Assembly (NCBI GenBank): GCA_002238765.1
Contig: MPMZ01000002.1
Location: 45,149-109,148 of the forward strand
Direction of reading: 5' to 3'
Source: Nitrospira sp. bin75
Lineage (GTDB): Bacteria; Nitrospirota; Nitrospiria; Nitrospirales; UBA8639
Length of the DNA stretch: 64,000 nt
Shown here: piece after piece, positions 17,501 through 27,112 of the stretch
Layout: every line of letters begins with the position of its first letter
Numbering within the stretch: the stretch's first letter is position 1
Made by a program: the position numbers and the translations under genes
The notes under the pieces: generated by a model
Seen by the model: the letters and a program-made list of their open reading frames with translations, nothing else
Database searches by the model: none
What the model was told of the DNA's origin: nothing

Positions 17501-18000
17501 TGCATCCTCTTGCCGAAACCATCCAAGCCCGATTTTCCGACGGGTTCCTGAGCGCCGAGGAATGGCGGGGTGACCTGGCCGTGACGGTGAAGCGCGACGC
17601 GTTGCACGCGATCTGCCGGTTCCTGAAGGATGATCCGTCCATGGCTTGCGATTACATCGTCCTCGTCAGTTCAGTGGATTGGCCGGATGAGGAGGAACGC
17701 TTTGAAGTCGTCTATGAAGTCTATTCCATCCGCCATCGCCATCGCATCCGTGTGAAAACGCGGGTGCCGGAACACGACTGTTTCGTGGATTCGTTGACGG
17801 ATATTTGGCCGGGCGCCGAGTTCATGGAGCGGGAAGTGTTCGACATGATGGGCATTCGTTTCAACAACCACCCGGACATGCGGCGGATATTGATGCCGGA
17901 CGACTTTCCCGAAGGCTATCCGTTGCGAAAGGATTTCCCGCTGCAAGGCAAGGGTTGGCGCGATACGTTCGAGTTTCTGAATGAGGGTGCGACCCCCTGA
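17500..18000 (+). CDS. nuoC: NADH-quinone oxidoreductase subunit C
   Basis: 166 residues, the 30-kDa peripheral-arm subunit. Signatures are VVYEVYSIRHRHRIRVKTRVPE, DIWPGAEFMEREVFDMMGIRFNNHPDMRRILMPDDFPEGYPLRKDFPLQG. It is separate from NuoD (in E. coli the two are fused). Start ATG overlaps the nuoB stop by one base. Confidence 0.95.
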   Translation: MHPLAETIQARFSDGFLSAEEWRGDLAVTVKRDALHAICRFLKDDPSMACDYIVLVSSVDWPDEEERFEVVYEVYSIRHRHRIRVKTRVPEHDCFVDSLTDIWPGAEFMEREVFDMMGIRFNNHPDMRRILMPDDFPEGYPLRKDFPLQGKGWRDTFEFLNEGATP

Positions 18001-18027
18001 CGGGCAGGTACGCTTCGAGAAGCAACC

Positions 18028-19278
18028 ATGGCGCATTTAGAGGACCAACGCGAAACCATCTATAAAGTCGATCCGGCCCATCCGGAGACCGAGGATCTGC
18101 CGATCCTGCGGACAGAGGAACTGTTGTTGAACATGGGGCCGCAGCATCCCGCGACGCATGGCGTGCTGAAAGTGATCCTCGACCTGGAAGGAGAGCGGAT
18201 TACGAAGTCCACGGTGGTCATGGGTTTTCTCCATCGGGGCGTGGAAAAACTCGCCGAACACGGGACCTATCATCAATTTATTCCTCATACGGATCGTCTC
18301 GACTACGTCTGCGCGATGTATAACAACTTTGCCTATTGCCGGGCCGTCGAGAAACTGATGAACGTGACCGTGCCCGAGCGGGCGGAGTATTTGCGCACTA
18401 TCGTGGCGGAAATCCAACGAATTATCGGGCATCTGTTTTGGTTGGGGACGCAGGCGCTGGATATCGGGGCGATGACCGTGTTTTTCTACACGTTCCGTGA
18501 CCGTGAGATTCTGCTCGACTGGTTCGATGAACTATGCGGGGCCAGGCTGACCACCAGTTGGTATCGGATCGGCGGGGTGGAACGGGATTTTACCGCCTCG
18601 TTGGAGACCAAGATCCGGGACTTTCTTGCGTACTTTCCTCCCAAGATCGATGAATACGTGGTGTTCCTGGAAAAGAACCGTATTTGGCTGGCTCGGACCG
18701 TGGGTGTGGCGGTCATTTCGGCGGAGGACGCCTTGGGTTATGGGTTGAGCGGGCCGACGTTGCGGGGGTCGGGCGTCGATTACGACTTGCGCAAATACGA
18801 GTCGTATGGCGCGTATCCCAAGTGCGAGTTCAGCGTGCCGGTTGGCAAGAACGGCGACACCTACGACCGGTATTGGATCCGCATTGAAGAAATGCGCGAG
18901 AGCATCAAGATCGTTCGTCAGTGTATGGACCAGATGCCGAAGGAAGGGCCGGTGATGGCCGACGTGCCCAGCGTCACGCTGCCGCCCAAGGACCGGGTGT
19001 TTACCAATCTCGAATCCATGATCCAGCAGTTCAAACTGTTTTCACAGGGGTTCGACGCGCCGCCCGGGGAGATTTATTGCGGAACCGAAGCGCATAAAGG
19101 TGAACTGGGATTTTATATCGTGAGTACGGGAGGAGGGAACCCGTATCGCCTGAAGATCCGGTCTCCGTCCTTCATCCACATGGGGGCGTTTGACTTTATG
19201 GCCAAAGGGTACATGATCGCCGATGCGGTCACGATTTTCGGGTCGTACGACATCGTGATGGGAGAATGCGACCGCTGA
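18028..19278 (+). CDS. nuoD: NADH-quinone oxidoreductase subunit D
   Basis: 416 residues, the 49-kDa quinone-site subunit related to the large subunit of NiFe hydrogenases. It keeps MGPQHPATHGVLKV, the quinone-pocket His, GFLHRGVEKLAEHGTYHQFIPHTDRLDYV, and the C-terminal VTIFGSYDIVMGECDR. Length and motifs are normal. It follows nuoC by 27 bases with a GAGAAG upstream. A heptamer array lies between it and nuoG. Confidence 0.95.
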   Translation: MAHLEDQRETIYKVDPAHPETEDLPILRTEELLLNMGPQHPATHGVLKVILDLEGERITKSTVVMGFLHRGVEKLAEHGTYHQFIPHTDRLDYVCAMYNNFAYCRAVEKLMNVTVPERAEYLRTIVAEIQRIIGHLFWLGTQALDIGAMTVFFYTFRDREILLDWFDELCGARLTTSWYRIGGVERDFTASLETKIRDFLAYFPPKIDEYVVFLEKNRIWLARTVGVAVISAEDALGYGLSGPTLRGSGVDYDLRKYESYGAYPKCEFSVPVGKNGDTYDRYWIRIEEMRESIKIVRQCMDQMPKEGPVMADVPSVTLPPKDRVFTNLESMIQQFKLFSQGFDAPPGEIYCGTEAHKGELGFYIVSTGGGNPYRLKIRSPSFIHMGAFDFMAKGYMIADAVTIFGSYDIVMGECDR

Positions 19279-19305
19279 CAGGTTGCCACGACGACGAAAA
19301 TTTAC

Positions 19306-19340
19306 AATCCACAATCTAAAATCCACAATCCACAATGCGA
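19306..19340 (+). repeat. Heptanucleotide array (AATCCAC-type, five units)
   Basis: Five consecutive 7-base units: AATCCAC, AATCTAA, AATCCAC, AATCCAC, AATGCGA. It ends ten bases before the nuoG start, so copy-number change would alter the spacing in the nuoD-nuoG junction. A matching array is at 27046-27080. Confidence 0.85.
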
Positions 19341-19349
19341 GAGAAATAA

Positions 19350-22043
19350 ATGGCACTCAAACCTGTTACGTCACCCGATACTGAAGCCGCGACGATTGCC
19401 CTGAATATCGACGGCGAAACCATCACGGCGAAAGAAGGGGTTTCGCTGTATGACGTGATTTCCAGCATGGGGAAAATCGTCCCGGCCATGTGTTATCACT
19501 ACACGTTCGATCCCTTCGGATCCTGCGGCATGTGTCTGGTCCTGCAGGAAGGGAAAAAGTCGCCGGTACGTTCCTGTACCGCCAAGGCGACCGAAGGGAT
19601 GGTCATCCGCACGGATGGGGAGGATCTGTTCGCGGCACGGAAAAAAGCCGTTGAAAAACACCTCTCCGTGCATCCCCTGGATTGTCCGGTCTGCGACGCG
19701 GACGGGCATTGCGAACTGCAGGACATGGCCTTCGAGCATCAGGTCACCGATCTGGCCAACGCCAAACAGAAAAATATTCCGGAGGATACGCGCAGCCTGG
19801 TGCTCGACTTCAATATGAACCGCTGCATTGCGTGCGGGGAATGCATCAATATCTGCAAGGACGTCCAGCGCATCGACGCCTTGCAGTTCATGAAGAAGGG
19901 CGGGTTTACGCAGGTTGTGGCGAAGGGCGATCACGCCTTGGACTGCGAATTTTGCGGCGATTGCCTCGCGGTCTGTCCCGTGGGCGCGATTACCAACAAA
20001 TTTTCGAAATACGTGTATAAGCCCTGGCAGCTTCGGAAAACCACGACCACCTGCAATTACTGCGGCGACGGCTGTCAAATGTACGTGGAAACCAAGGATA
20101 CGGAAGTCGTGCGGGTGACCTCTCCCTTGTCCTGGAAAAACAAATGGGGCGACCGAGGGGATACGATCAACGGTCATAGCGGGCTCTGCGTGCGTGGGCG
20201 GTTCGGTTTCCAGTTTATCGACAGTCAAGATCGACTGAAGGAACCGCTCATTCGAAAAGAGACGGGTCTGGTCCCCACGCCGTGGATCGAAGCCCTGGAC
20301 ACGACCGCCGAACGGCTGGCACAGGTCAAACGTCAATACGGCTCTGAAGCCATTGCGGGCCTGATCACGGCGCGGTGCACGAATGAAGAACTCTACGTCT
20401 TCCAACGCTTCATGCGGACCGTGCTCGGAACGAACAACCTCGACAGCAGCGCACGATACGGTCATATGAATTTCGTGCGTGCGGTGCATCACGCCCTCGG
20501 AATCAACCGGATGATGAACACCTCCGCGGACATTACAAGAGCCAAGGCCATCCTGGTGGTGGGGGCGAACGTGACGGAAACGAATCCCGTGGCCAGCCTG
20601 CGGGTGAAGGCCGCGATCTGCACCTATCAGGCATCGGCCATCGTGGTGGATTCCATGCAAACGAACCTGGCCAAGTTGGCGTCGCATCCGGCGATGGTCA
20701 AACCGGGAACGGAGGGAACTTTCGTCAAGGGATTGGTCAAATCGGTCCTGGAGCAGGATCTCATCGATCCGGACCTCGCCTCTCAGGATCCTCAGGCGTT
20801 GGCTGCTTTGAAAGCCGCCGCCCATGCGGTGTCCCTCGAGACCGTGGCCGGGGAAACGGGGGTCCAGGTCGAGATGATTCAGGAGGCTGCCAGGGTGTTT
20901 GCGGAAGCCCCGCGCTCCGTCATCGTGTGTGGAGAGGGCATTCTACGCCAGCAGGACGGCTATGACCATACGTTGTCGCTGATCGACCTGGCCTGGGTGA
21001 CGGGAAAATTGAACAAGCCCGGGTGTGGCATCAACACGTTCGCCGAAGAAGGGAACGAGCAAGGGGCCGTGGATATGGGCGTGGCGCCCGAATTCCTCCC
21101 GGGACCGGCGCCCTATGGACACGCCACGGCACGGCAACAATTTTCCGAAGCGTGGGACGCGACGTTGCCGGACGCACAGGCCGGCAAATCCCTCGTCGAA
21201 ATTTTGGAGGATTGCCGCACCGGCAAGATCAAAGCCCTCTACGTAGTAGGGGAAAATCCGTTGGGCACGCTTCCGAAATCATTCGGCGTGGAGGAGGCCC
21301 TGAGCCAATTGGAATTGTTGATTTGTCAGGATCCCTTCATGACGGAGACGGCGCAGCATGCGCACGTGGTGTTCCCGGCGTGTACGTTTGCGGAAAAGGA
21401 CGGCACCGTCACCAACCAGGAAGGGATGGTGCAATTCGTCAGGCCGGCGTTGGACCCGTTGGGTGAGAGCGCGTTGGATTGGCACATCATGGTCGGACTC
21501 GCCAACGGCATGGGGCATGCGCTTCCCTATGAAACGACGCAGGACATTCAAACGGAAATTCGAAAGCTGCTCCCCGGCTACTATAACCTCGGTCAACCCC
21601 GGCCCGTTGCCGCCGATCCCACGGCGTACCTTCGGAACGGCTATGCGGAGTCGGTGGGTGCCCGGTATGGCTCACGTGGTCGCACGCAAGAGTCAGGCCG
21701 GCCCTACGGATTGAAATTGATCCAGCTCATTTATCATTCGGGTAAATTGTCCACGAAAGCTTCCGGGTTGATGGACATTTCGCCGAATACCGGAACGTTA
21801 CGGATGTCCCTGGAAGAATGCGAACGGTTGGGCCTTGCCGAGGGCGGGCGCGTTCGTCTGACTTCTGATGCCGGCAGCCTGGAATTGGGGGTGCAAGCGG
21901 ATGTCAATATGTTGCCGGGAACCTGCGCGTTTCCCGAACATTTCAATGAGCCTCCGGTCAAGGATCTGGTCCGGGTCGTCGTGGATCCCGTGACGCGCGT
22001 GCCCTATTTCAAGTCGACGCAGGTGACGATCGAAAAAATTTAG
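19350..22043 (+). CDS. nuoG: NADH-quinone oxidoreductase subunit G
   Basis: 897 residues, the 75-kDa iron-sulfur subunit of the electron-input arm. In order: [2Fe-2S] cysteines C48, C59, C62, C76; the His-plus-three-Cys [4Fe-4S] site (H108, C112, C115, C121); two ferredoxin-type clusters (RCIACGECINICK and CEFCGDCLAVCPVG); the extra CNYCGDGC cluster (N7 type); then a long molybdopterin-oxidoreductase-like domain ending in a formate dehydrogenase-like C-terminal domain. Its normal partners NuoE and NuoF are absent from the operon, so the electron donor may be ferredoxin or an unlinked module. nuoI follows after nine bases, where nuoH would usually be. Confidence 0.95.
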   Translation: MALKPVTSPDTEAATIALNIDGETITAKEGVSLYDVISSMGKIVPAMCYHYTFDPFGSCGMCLVLQEGKKSPVRSCTAKATEGMVIRTDGEDLFAARKKAVEKHLSVHPLDCPVCDADGHCELQDMAFEHQVTDLANAKQKNIPEDTRSLVLDFNMNRCIACGECINICKDVQRIDALQFMKKGGFTQVVAKGDHALDCEFCGDCLAVCPVGAITNKFSKYVYKPWQLRKTTTTCNYCGDGCQMYVETKDTEVVRVTSPLSWKNKWGDRGDTINGHSGLCVRGRFGFQFIDSQDRLKEPLIRKETGLVPTPWIEALDTTAERLAQVKRQYGSEAIAGLITARCTNEELYVFQRFMRTVLGTNNLDSSARYGHMNFVRAVHHALGINRMMNTSADITRAKAILVVGANVTETNPVASLRVKAAICTYQASAIVVDSMQTNLAKLASHPAMVKPGTEGTFVKGLVKSVLEQDLIDPDLASQDPQALAALKAAAHAVSLETVAGETGVQVEMIQEAARVFAEAPRSVIVCGEGILRQQDGYDHTLSLIDLAWVTGKLNKPGCGINTFAEEGNEQGAVDMGVAPEFLPGPAPYGHATARQQFSEAWDATLPDAQAGKSLVEILEDCRTGKIKALYVVGENPLGTLPKSFGVEEALSQLELLICQDPFMTETAQHAHVVFPACTFAEKDGTVTNQEGMVQFVRPALDPLGESALDWHIMVGLANGMGHALPYETTQDIQTEIRKLLPGYYNLGQPRPVAADPTAYLRNGYAESVGARYGSRGRTQESGRPYGLKLIQLIYHSGKLSTKASGLMDISPNTGTLRMSLEECERLGLAEGGRVRLTSDAGSLELGVQADVNMLPGTCAFPEHFNEPPVKDLVRVVVDPVTRVPYFKSTQVTIEKI

Positions 22044-22052
22044 GAGAATCTC

Positions 22053-22628
22053 TTGGACACGCAAAAGCAAACGAAACGATTGTTGGACGCGGTGTTGTTC
22101 CGCGAAATCTGGAAGGCGATGAAAGTCACGTTTAAGCACATGCTCCATCGTCCGATGACCTTCCAATATCCTCGTGAAAAGCGAACGATCCCCGACGCGC
22201 ATCGCGGAGCCCTGGGTTTGTTGCGGTACGACAACGGGCAGGAACGGTGCGTCGGGTGCGACCTCTGCGAGGCAGCCTGTCCGTCCCGGTGCATCAAGGT
22301 CATCAGTGAGGAGGACAAGTCCCTGCCGCTGCAACGGTATGCGAGCGAGTTTTACATCGATATCACCAAGTGCGTATTTTGCGGATATTGCGTGGAAGCC
22401 TGCCCGGTCAACGCGTTGGCCATGACGAAGATGTACGAGTATTCGACCCATGACAAACGGACCCTCCTGTTCGACAAAGAGCGACTCTACGACATCGGTG
22501 AGCAACATCTGGAGGACGCGAAAAAATATCTCTATGCCCATAATCAGGAACAGAACGATGAGGAGAGTCGCGCCTACCGTTACCACTTCCCGCAACCCAT
22601 AGGAAAAACCGAGGCTTCCGACTCGTAG
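22053..22628 (+). CDS. nuoI: NADH-quinone oxidoreductase subunit I
   Basis: 191 residues, the ferredoxin-like subunit carrying clusters N6a and N6b: CVGCDLCEAACPSRC and CVFCGYCVEACPVNAL. The start is TTG 22053, supported by an AGGAG six bases upstream. The short N-terminal amphipathic segment and the C-terminal tail are normal for the family. It follows nuoG directly; nuoH is missing between them. Confidence 0.95.
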   Translation: MDTQKQTKRLLDAVLFREIWKAMKVTFKHMLHRPMTFQYPREKRTIPDAHRGALGLLRYDNGQERCVGCDLCEAACPSRCIKVISEEDKSLPLQRYASEFYIDITKCVFCGYCVEACPVNALAMTKMYEYSTHDKRTLLFDKERLYDIGEQHLEDAKKYLYAHNQEQNDEESRAYRYHFPQPIGKTEASDS

Positions 22629-22637
22629 TCTTTCACG

Positions 22638-23159
22638 ATGCTTTATTTATTGTTCGGGTACTTTGCGATCGTGAGTATCCTCTCCGGTATCTTCACGATC
22701 GCCCTGAAGAATCCTGTCCATTGCGGCCTGAGCCTGCTGTCGTTGCTCCTGCACGTGGCCGGGCTTTTCGTGTTGCTCAACGCCGAGTTTCTGTTTGCCG
22801 TGCAGATCATCGTCTACGCGGGAGCCATTCTCGTGCTCTATCTCTTCGTCCTGATGTTGCTCAACCTGAAAACCGAGGAACAGTATCTGCACAAGAAATA
22901 TCCCTTTTTCCTGTTCGCCGGCGTGGCGATTCTCGGCGAGTTGCTCATTCTGGTGTTTCAAACTCCTTACGGTGGAGCGATAGGGACCGCGACCCCGGAG
23001 GTCGTGTTGCAGACCGGGCCGAGTCACGCCGTGGGCATCACCATGTTCAGCGACTATTTGTTGTTGTTCGAGATCGTCGGAGTTTTTCTTTTAGGCGCCA
23101 TTATCGGGGCGATCGTCCTGGCCAAAACCCCGACTGGTCCTGCCGGGGCGGACAGGTAA
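22638..23159 (+). CDS. nuoJ: NADH-quinone oxidoreductase subunit J
   Basis: 173 residues with five membrane helices. The NuoJ core is visible: [51 protein letters not shown], with the conserved tyrosine/glycine of helix 3 (VYAGAI) that forms the pi-bulge of the coupling chain. It lies between nuoI and nuoK with gaps of about ten bases. Confidence 0.95.
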   Translation: MLYLLFGYFAIVSILSGIFTIALKNPVHCGLSLLSLLLHVAGLFVLLNAEFLFAVQIIVYAGAILVLYLFVLMLLNLKTEEQYLHKKYPFFLFAGVAILGELLILVFQTPYGGAIGTATPEVVLQTGPSHAVGITMFSDYLLLFEIVGVFLLGAIIGAIVLAKTPTGPAGADR

Positions 23160-23169
23160 GCGGCACGTC

Positions 23170-23472
23170 ATGATTCCTTTGTCGGCATACGTGGGTTTGA
23201 GTTTCATCCTGTTTATGACGGGCCTGTTGGGCGTCCTGATCCGCCGGAATTTCATCATCGTCCTGATGTCGGTCGAGATCATGTTGAATGCGGCGAACAT
23301 CAATCTTGTGGCGTTCTCCCATTACCTTTCGTCGATGGCCGGCCAAATGGCGGCGTTGTTCGTGATCGCGATCGCGGCCGGGGAGGCCGCCGTCGGCCTG
23401 GCGATCATTATTGTAGTATTCCGTGGAAAAATTGCGACGAACGTCGACCAGATTAATCTGTTGAAGTGGTAA
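23170..23472 (+). CDS. nuoK: NADH-quinone oxidoreductase subunit K
   Basis: 100 residues, three helices. It keeps the two membrane glutamates of the proton channel: [17 protein letters not shown] and [17 protein letters not shown]. Length is standard. nuoL starts one base after its stop codon. Confidence 0.95.
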   Translation: MIPLSAYVGLSFILFMTGLLGVLIRRNFIIVLMSVEIMLNAANINLVAFSHYLSSMAGQMAALFVIAIAAGEAAVGLAIIIVVFRGKIATNVDQINLLKW

Positions 23473-23473
23473 C

Positions 23474-25456
23474 GTGTCCGATCTTCTCGTCATTCTGATA
23501 CCGGTCTTCCCGTTGATCGCGGTGCTGGTGAACGGCCTGCTCGGCCATCGCTATGCCGTTGACCTGGCCGGCCGGATTGCAGTCGGCTCCATCGGGTTTT
23601 CATTTTTGTGCGCCGTCGGGGTGGTGGCCGGCGTGATTGACGATCCCACACCCCGTGAAGTCATCGCCTATTCGTGGATTTTCGGCGGCGACCTGCACGT
23701 CAATTTCGGATTTCTGGTCGATCCGCTGACCGCCGTGATGTTGATGGTGGTGACGGGGGTCGGCTTTTTGATTCACGTCTATTCGATCGGGTACATGCAT
23801 GGAGAAGACGGGTTTACCCGCTTCTTCGTGTACATGAATCTGTTCATGGTCTCCATGTTGTTGCTCGTCATGGGGAACAATTTACTGGTGCTCTTCATCG
23901 GCTGGGAGGGCGTCGGTCTCTGTTCCTATCTGCTGATCGGGTACTACTTCAATAAGGTTTCCGCGGCCAAGGCCGCCACCAAGGCGTTTGTGGTCAACCG
24001 GATCGGCGACGCCGGGTTCCTGCTGGCGATTTTTTTGGTCTTTGTCAATTTCAAGACCCTGGATTACTTGAAGATCTTCGAAAACGCGAACCAACTCTCC
24101 GTTGAAATGGCCACGGCCATTACGCTGTGCCTGTTGGTGGGCGCGATCGGGAAGTCCGCCCAGATTCCCCTGTACACGTGGCTGCCTGACGCCATGGAAG
24201 GCCCGACGCCGGTGAGCGCGTTGATCCACGCCGCGACGATGGTCACGGCCGGGGTTTACATGGTGGTGCGTACTCACGTGCTGTTCGACATGGCCCCTGT
24301 GTCCATGGCGACGGTGGGGATCATCGGTGGCCTGACCGCGTTGTTTGCCGCGACGATCGGGCTGGTGCAAAACGACATCAAGCGCGTGCTGGCCTATTCG
24401 ACCGTCAGTCAGTTGGGCTACATGTTTTTGGCTTGCGGGGTCGGGGCGTACATGGCCGCCATTTTCCATCTCGTGACCCACGCCTTTTTCAAGGCGCTGC
24501 TGTTCCTGTCCGCGGGCGCGGTGATCCATTCGCTTGAAGGGGAACAGGACATCCGGAAGATGGGCGGGCTTGCCAAAAAAATTCCCGTCACGCACGCCGT
24601 GTTTCTGATCGGCACCCTGGCCATTGCCGGCATTCCTCCTTTGGCGGGGTTCTGGAGCAAAGACGAAATCATGGCCCATGCCTTTGTGCATCACCATTAC
24701 GTGCTGTACGCCTTTGCGGCGGCCGGCGCGTTCCTGACGTCCTTTTATATGTTCCGTCTCACCTATGTGACGTTCTACGGACAATCCCGGGTCGATCCCA
24801 AGGTGGAGCATCATATTCATGAGTCTCCGCCGGTCATGACCGTGCCGCTGATGATCCTGGCCGGGCTCTCCGTGCTGGGCGGGTTTCTGGGTGTGCCGCC
24901 GGAACATGGCTGGTTCCATGGCTTTTTGGAATCCGTGGCTGCGCCCGTGGGCGCGGTGACGCATGAGGTCGCCATGGGGACTCTTGTCGGATTGATGGCG
25001 GTGGCCATCGGCATCGCGTTGAGTGGGTGGGGATTGGCGCACTATCTGTACGCGATCAAACCAGGGACGGCGGACCACTGGTCGGCACGGTATGCCGGAG
25101 CCTATCGAACGCTTTTGAACAAATACTACGTGGATGAACTGTACGACGCCGTCATTGTCGAGCCCTGTAAACGGCTTGGCCGTCTATGGGATTGGATCGA
25201 TCAACACGTGATCGATCGCTTTATCAGGGGGATCGGTCACGGGGCCGACGTGAGTGCGGCCGGAGTCACCTGGACCGAGAAACACGTGATTTACGGGGGG
25301 CTGAACGTGATCGGGTACGCCAATCATCTGGCGGCCTGGTCCTGGCGGAAACTGCAAACCGGGTTGGTTAACCATTACGCCGCGGTGATCGTCATCGGCC
25401 TGTTTCTCCTTACGCATTTTCTCTTGGTGTGGTTGACCGGAAGTTCGCTCTTGTAG
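23474..25456 (+). CDS. nuoL: NADH-quinone oxidoreductase subunit L, long-tailed
   Basis: 660 residues from GTG 23474. The pump core is complete: WEGVGLCSYLLIGYYF, KSAQIPLYTWLPDAMEGPTPVSALIHAATMVTAGVYMVVRTH, NDIKRVLAYSTVSQLGYMF. Between LYDAV and the last helix the tail is about 30 residues longer than in E. coli NuoL and contains one WDWIDQHVIDRFIRGIGH unit. A lengthened lateral helix is the known hallmark of NuoL in complexes with two NuoM subunits, and two nuoM genes follow directly. It shares the W-x-W...IDR motif with the repeats in the NuoL at the window start. Confidence 0.95.
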   Translation: MSDLLVILIPVFPLIAVLVNGLLGHRYAVDLAGRIAVGSIGFSFLCAVGVVAGVIDDPTPREVIAYSWIFGGDLHVNFGFLVDPLTAVMLMVVTGVGFLIHVYSIGYMHGEDGFTRFFVYMNLFMVSMLLLVMGNNLLVLFIGWEGVGLCSYLLIGYYFNKVSAAKAATKAFVVNRIGDAGFLLAIFLVFVNFKTLDYLKIFENANQLSVEMATAITLCLLVGAIGKSAQIPLYTWLPDAMEGPTPVSALIHAATMVTAGVYMVVRTHVLFDMAPVSMATVGIIGGLTALFAATIGLVQNDIKRVLAYSTVSQLGYMFLACGVGAYMAAIFHLVTHAFFKALLFLSAGAVIHSLEGEQDIRKMGGLAKKIPVTHAVFLIGTLAIAGIPPLAGFWSKDEIMAHAFVHHHYVLYAFAAAGAFLTSFYMFRLTYVTFYGQSRVDPKVEHHIHESPPVMTVPLMILAGLSVLGGFLGVPPEHGWFHGFLESVAAPVGAVTHEVAMGTLVGLMAVAIGIALSGWGLAHYLYAIKPGTADHWSARYAGAYRTLLNKYYVDELYDAVIVEPCKRLGRLWDWIDQHVIDRFIRGIGHGADVSAAGVTWTEKHVIYGGLNVIGYANHLAAWSWRKLQTGLVNHYAAVIVIGLFLLTHFLLVWLTGSSLL

Positions 25457-25462
25457 GGTTGC

Positions 25463-27109
25463 ATGATGCTTGAAGAACTGGAATTCGGATTCCCGATACT
25501 GTCGATGCTGCTCTTTCTCCCGCTTCTCGGGGCGATCGGGTTGTGGACGCAGCGGGATACCGAGCTGATCAAGAAGTCCGCGCTGGGAATCGCGCTTCTC
25601 GAGTTGGGGCTCGCCGTCCTGGTGTTGCTCCGGTTTATACCGGAATCCGCGGCCATGCAATTCAGCGAACAGGTGAATTGGATTCCGGCGCTCGGCATTT
25701 CCTATCACCTCGCCGTGGACGGCATTAGCGTCCTGTTCGTCGGCCTCTCGGCTTTCATCACGGTCCTGGTCATTCTCTATTCCTGGGACGCCGTTCAGGA
25801 CAACGTCAAAGCGTACTTCATGAGTATCCTGGCATTGGAAACGACGATTATGGGGATTTTCGTTTCCATCGACCTGATCCTCTTCTTCGTGTTCTGGGAA
25901 CTCATGCTCGTGCCCAGCTATTTTCTGATCAAGCTGTGGGGCGTGGGTGAGGAAAAGCACTATGCCGCGCTCAAGTACGTGTTGTACACCCTGTTGGGCA
26001 GCGTGTTCATGTTGGTGGGATTCGCCCTGTTGTGCCTGAATCACCACGACGTCACGAACACCTACAGTTTCGACTTGTTGGACCTGCTGAAGGTGCCCGT
26101 TCCGGTGGCAGATCAGCTTTTGATCTTCTGGCTCATCTTCATGGGATTGGCCTTTAAGGCCCCGGTCTTTCCGTTCCACACGTGGTTGCCGGATGCGCTC
26201 GTCCAAGGGCCCATCGGGATGTCCGTGGTGTTGGCCGGCGTCAAGTTGGGAACGTACGGATTTCTGCGGTTCAGCTTCCCGTTGCTGCCGGAAGCCTCGA
26301 CCAATGCCACCGTGGTGGTGATCGTCATGGGCTTGGCGTTGGCCGCCATCGTCTGGGGCGCGATCATCGCCATTATGCAAGCGGACTTCAGACGCCTGCT
26401 CGTCTTCAGCAGCATCAGTCACTTGGGGTTCGTCGTGTTGGGCCTGTTTGCCTTGAATTTCCAGGGGCTGCAAGGCAGCCTCCTGCAAATGATCAATCTT
26501 GGGTTTACCACCGCGGGCCTCTTTTTCCTGGCCGGGTTTCTCTATGACCGGCTCGGTAATACCCTCCTCGAAAATTGCGGAGGCATTGCCTCGAAGATGC
26601 CTCTCTTGGCCACGTTCTTCCTGATCATCGGGATGGCCTCGATAGGGTTACCAGGAACGAATGGTTTTATCGGCGAATTTCTGATCCTGCTGGGCGCGTT
26701 TCAGGCGCATTGGGTGTATGGGGTCGTGGCCGTCTCGGGAGTGATCTTCGCGGCTGCCTATTTCCTGTGGTACTACGAGCGGGCGATTTTCGGACCCATT
26801 GGCGAAAAAGTCCCGCAGGTGCTCAAAGACCTGACGCGGCGCGAATCGATCATCGCCGTGTCCCTGTGCGTGATGATTTTCTGGATCGGGTTGTACCCCT
26901 CACCCTTTTTGCGAATGGTCAATGGATCGCTGCAGGCCGTGATGGACCGATTGGATCGCGGGTCTATTGCGAGTATTGAACAAGACCGGACGCTGCTGTC
27001 TCGCGCCGTAACCGATGAACCCGGAGAGAAGAACTGGGTGATGGCAATCCACAATCCGCAATCCGCAATCTACAATCCAGTCCCCCCTGAAGCCGGAGGG
27101 AAGGACTGA
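25463..27109 (+). CDS. nuoM: NADH-quinone oxidoreductase subunit M, first copy
   Basis: 548 residues; core motifs FFVFWELMLVPSYFLIKLWG, KAPVFPFHTWLPDALVQGPIGMSVVLAGVKLGTYGF and ADFRRLLVFSSISHLGFV. It is one of two tandem NuoM proteins, the pattern called 2M complex I. The last ~20 residues (MAIHNPQSAIYNPVPPEAGG) are encoded by a heptamer array and look like a recent extension beyond the normal NuoM end. Six bases separate it from nuoL, and the second nuoM starts four bases after its stop. Confidence 0.95.
   Translation: MMLEELEFGFPILSMLLFLPLLGAIGLWTQRDTELIKKSALGIALLELGLAVLVLLRFIPESAAMQFSEQVNWIPALGISYHLAVDGISVLFVGLSAFITVLVILYSWDAVQDNVKAYFMSILALETTIMGIFVSIDLILFFVFWELMLVPSYFLIKLWGVGEEKHYAALKYVLYTLLGSVFMLVGFALLCLNHHDVTNTYSFDLLDLLKVPVPVADQLLIFWLIFMGLAFKAPVFPFHTWLPDALVQGPIGMSVVLAGVKLGTYGFLRFSFPLLPEASTNATVVVIVMGLALAAIVWGAIIAIMQADFRRLLVFSSISHLGFVVLGLFALNFQGLQGSLLQMINLGFTTAGLFFLAGFLYDRLGNTLLENCGGIASKMPLLATFFLIIGMASIGLPGTNGFIGEFLILLGAFQAHWVYGVVAVSGVIFAAAYFLWYYERAIFGPIGEKVPQVLKDLTRRESIIAVSLCVMIFWIGLYPSPFLRMVNGSLQAVMDRLDRGSIASIEQDRTLLSRAVTDEPGEKNWVMAIHNPQSAIYNPVPPEAGGKD
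27046..27080 (+). repeat. Heptanucleotide array inside the end of nuoM
   Basis: Five 7-base units AATCCAC, AATCCGC, AATCCGC, AATCTAC, AATCCAG, related to the array at 19306-19340. As seven is not a multiple of three, gain or loss of a unit would change the NuoM C-terminal reading frame and possibly its coupling to the next gene. Confidence 0.85.
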
Positions 27110-27112
27110 GCC

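Noticed and set aside
19371..20825. 484-residue antisense open frame in nuoG
   Set aside because: Overlaps the iron-sulfur motifs of nuoG; no start signal.
25184..26488. 434-residue antisense open frame across nuoL/nuoM
   Set aside because: Same shadow effect; composition (E, H, Q, R-rich) resembles no protein family and it spans a gene junction.
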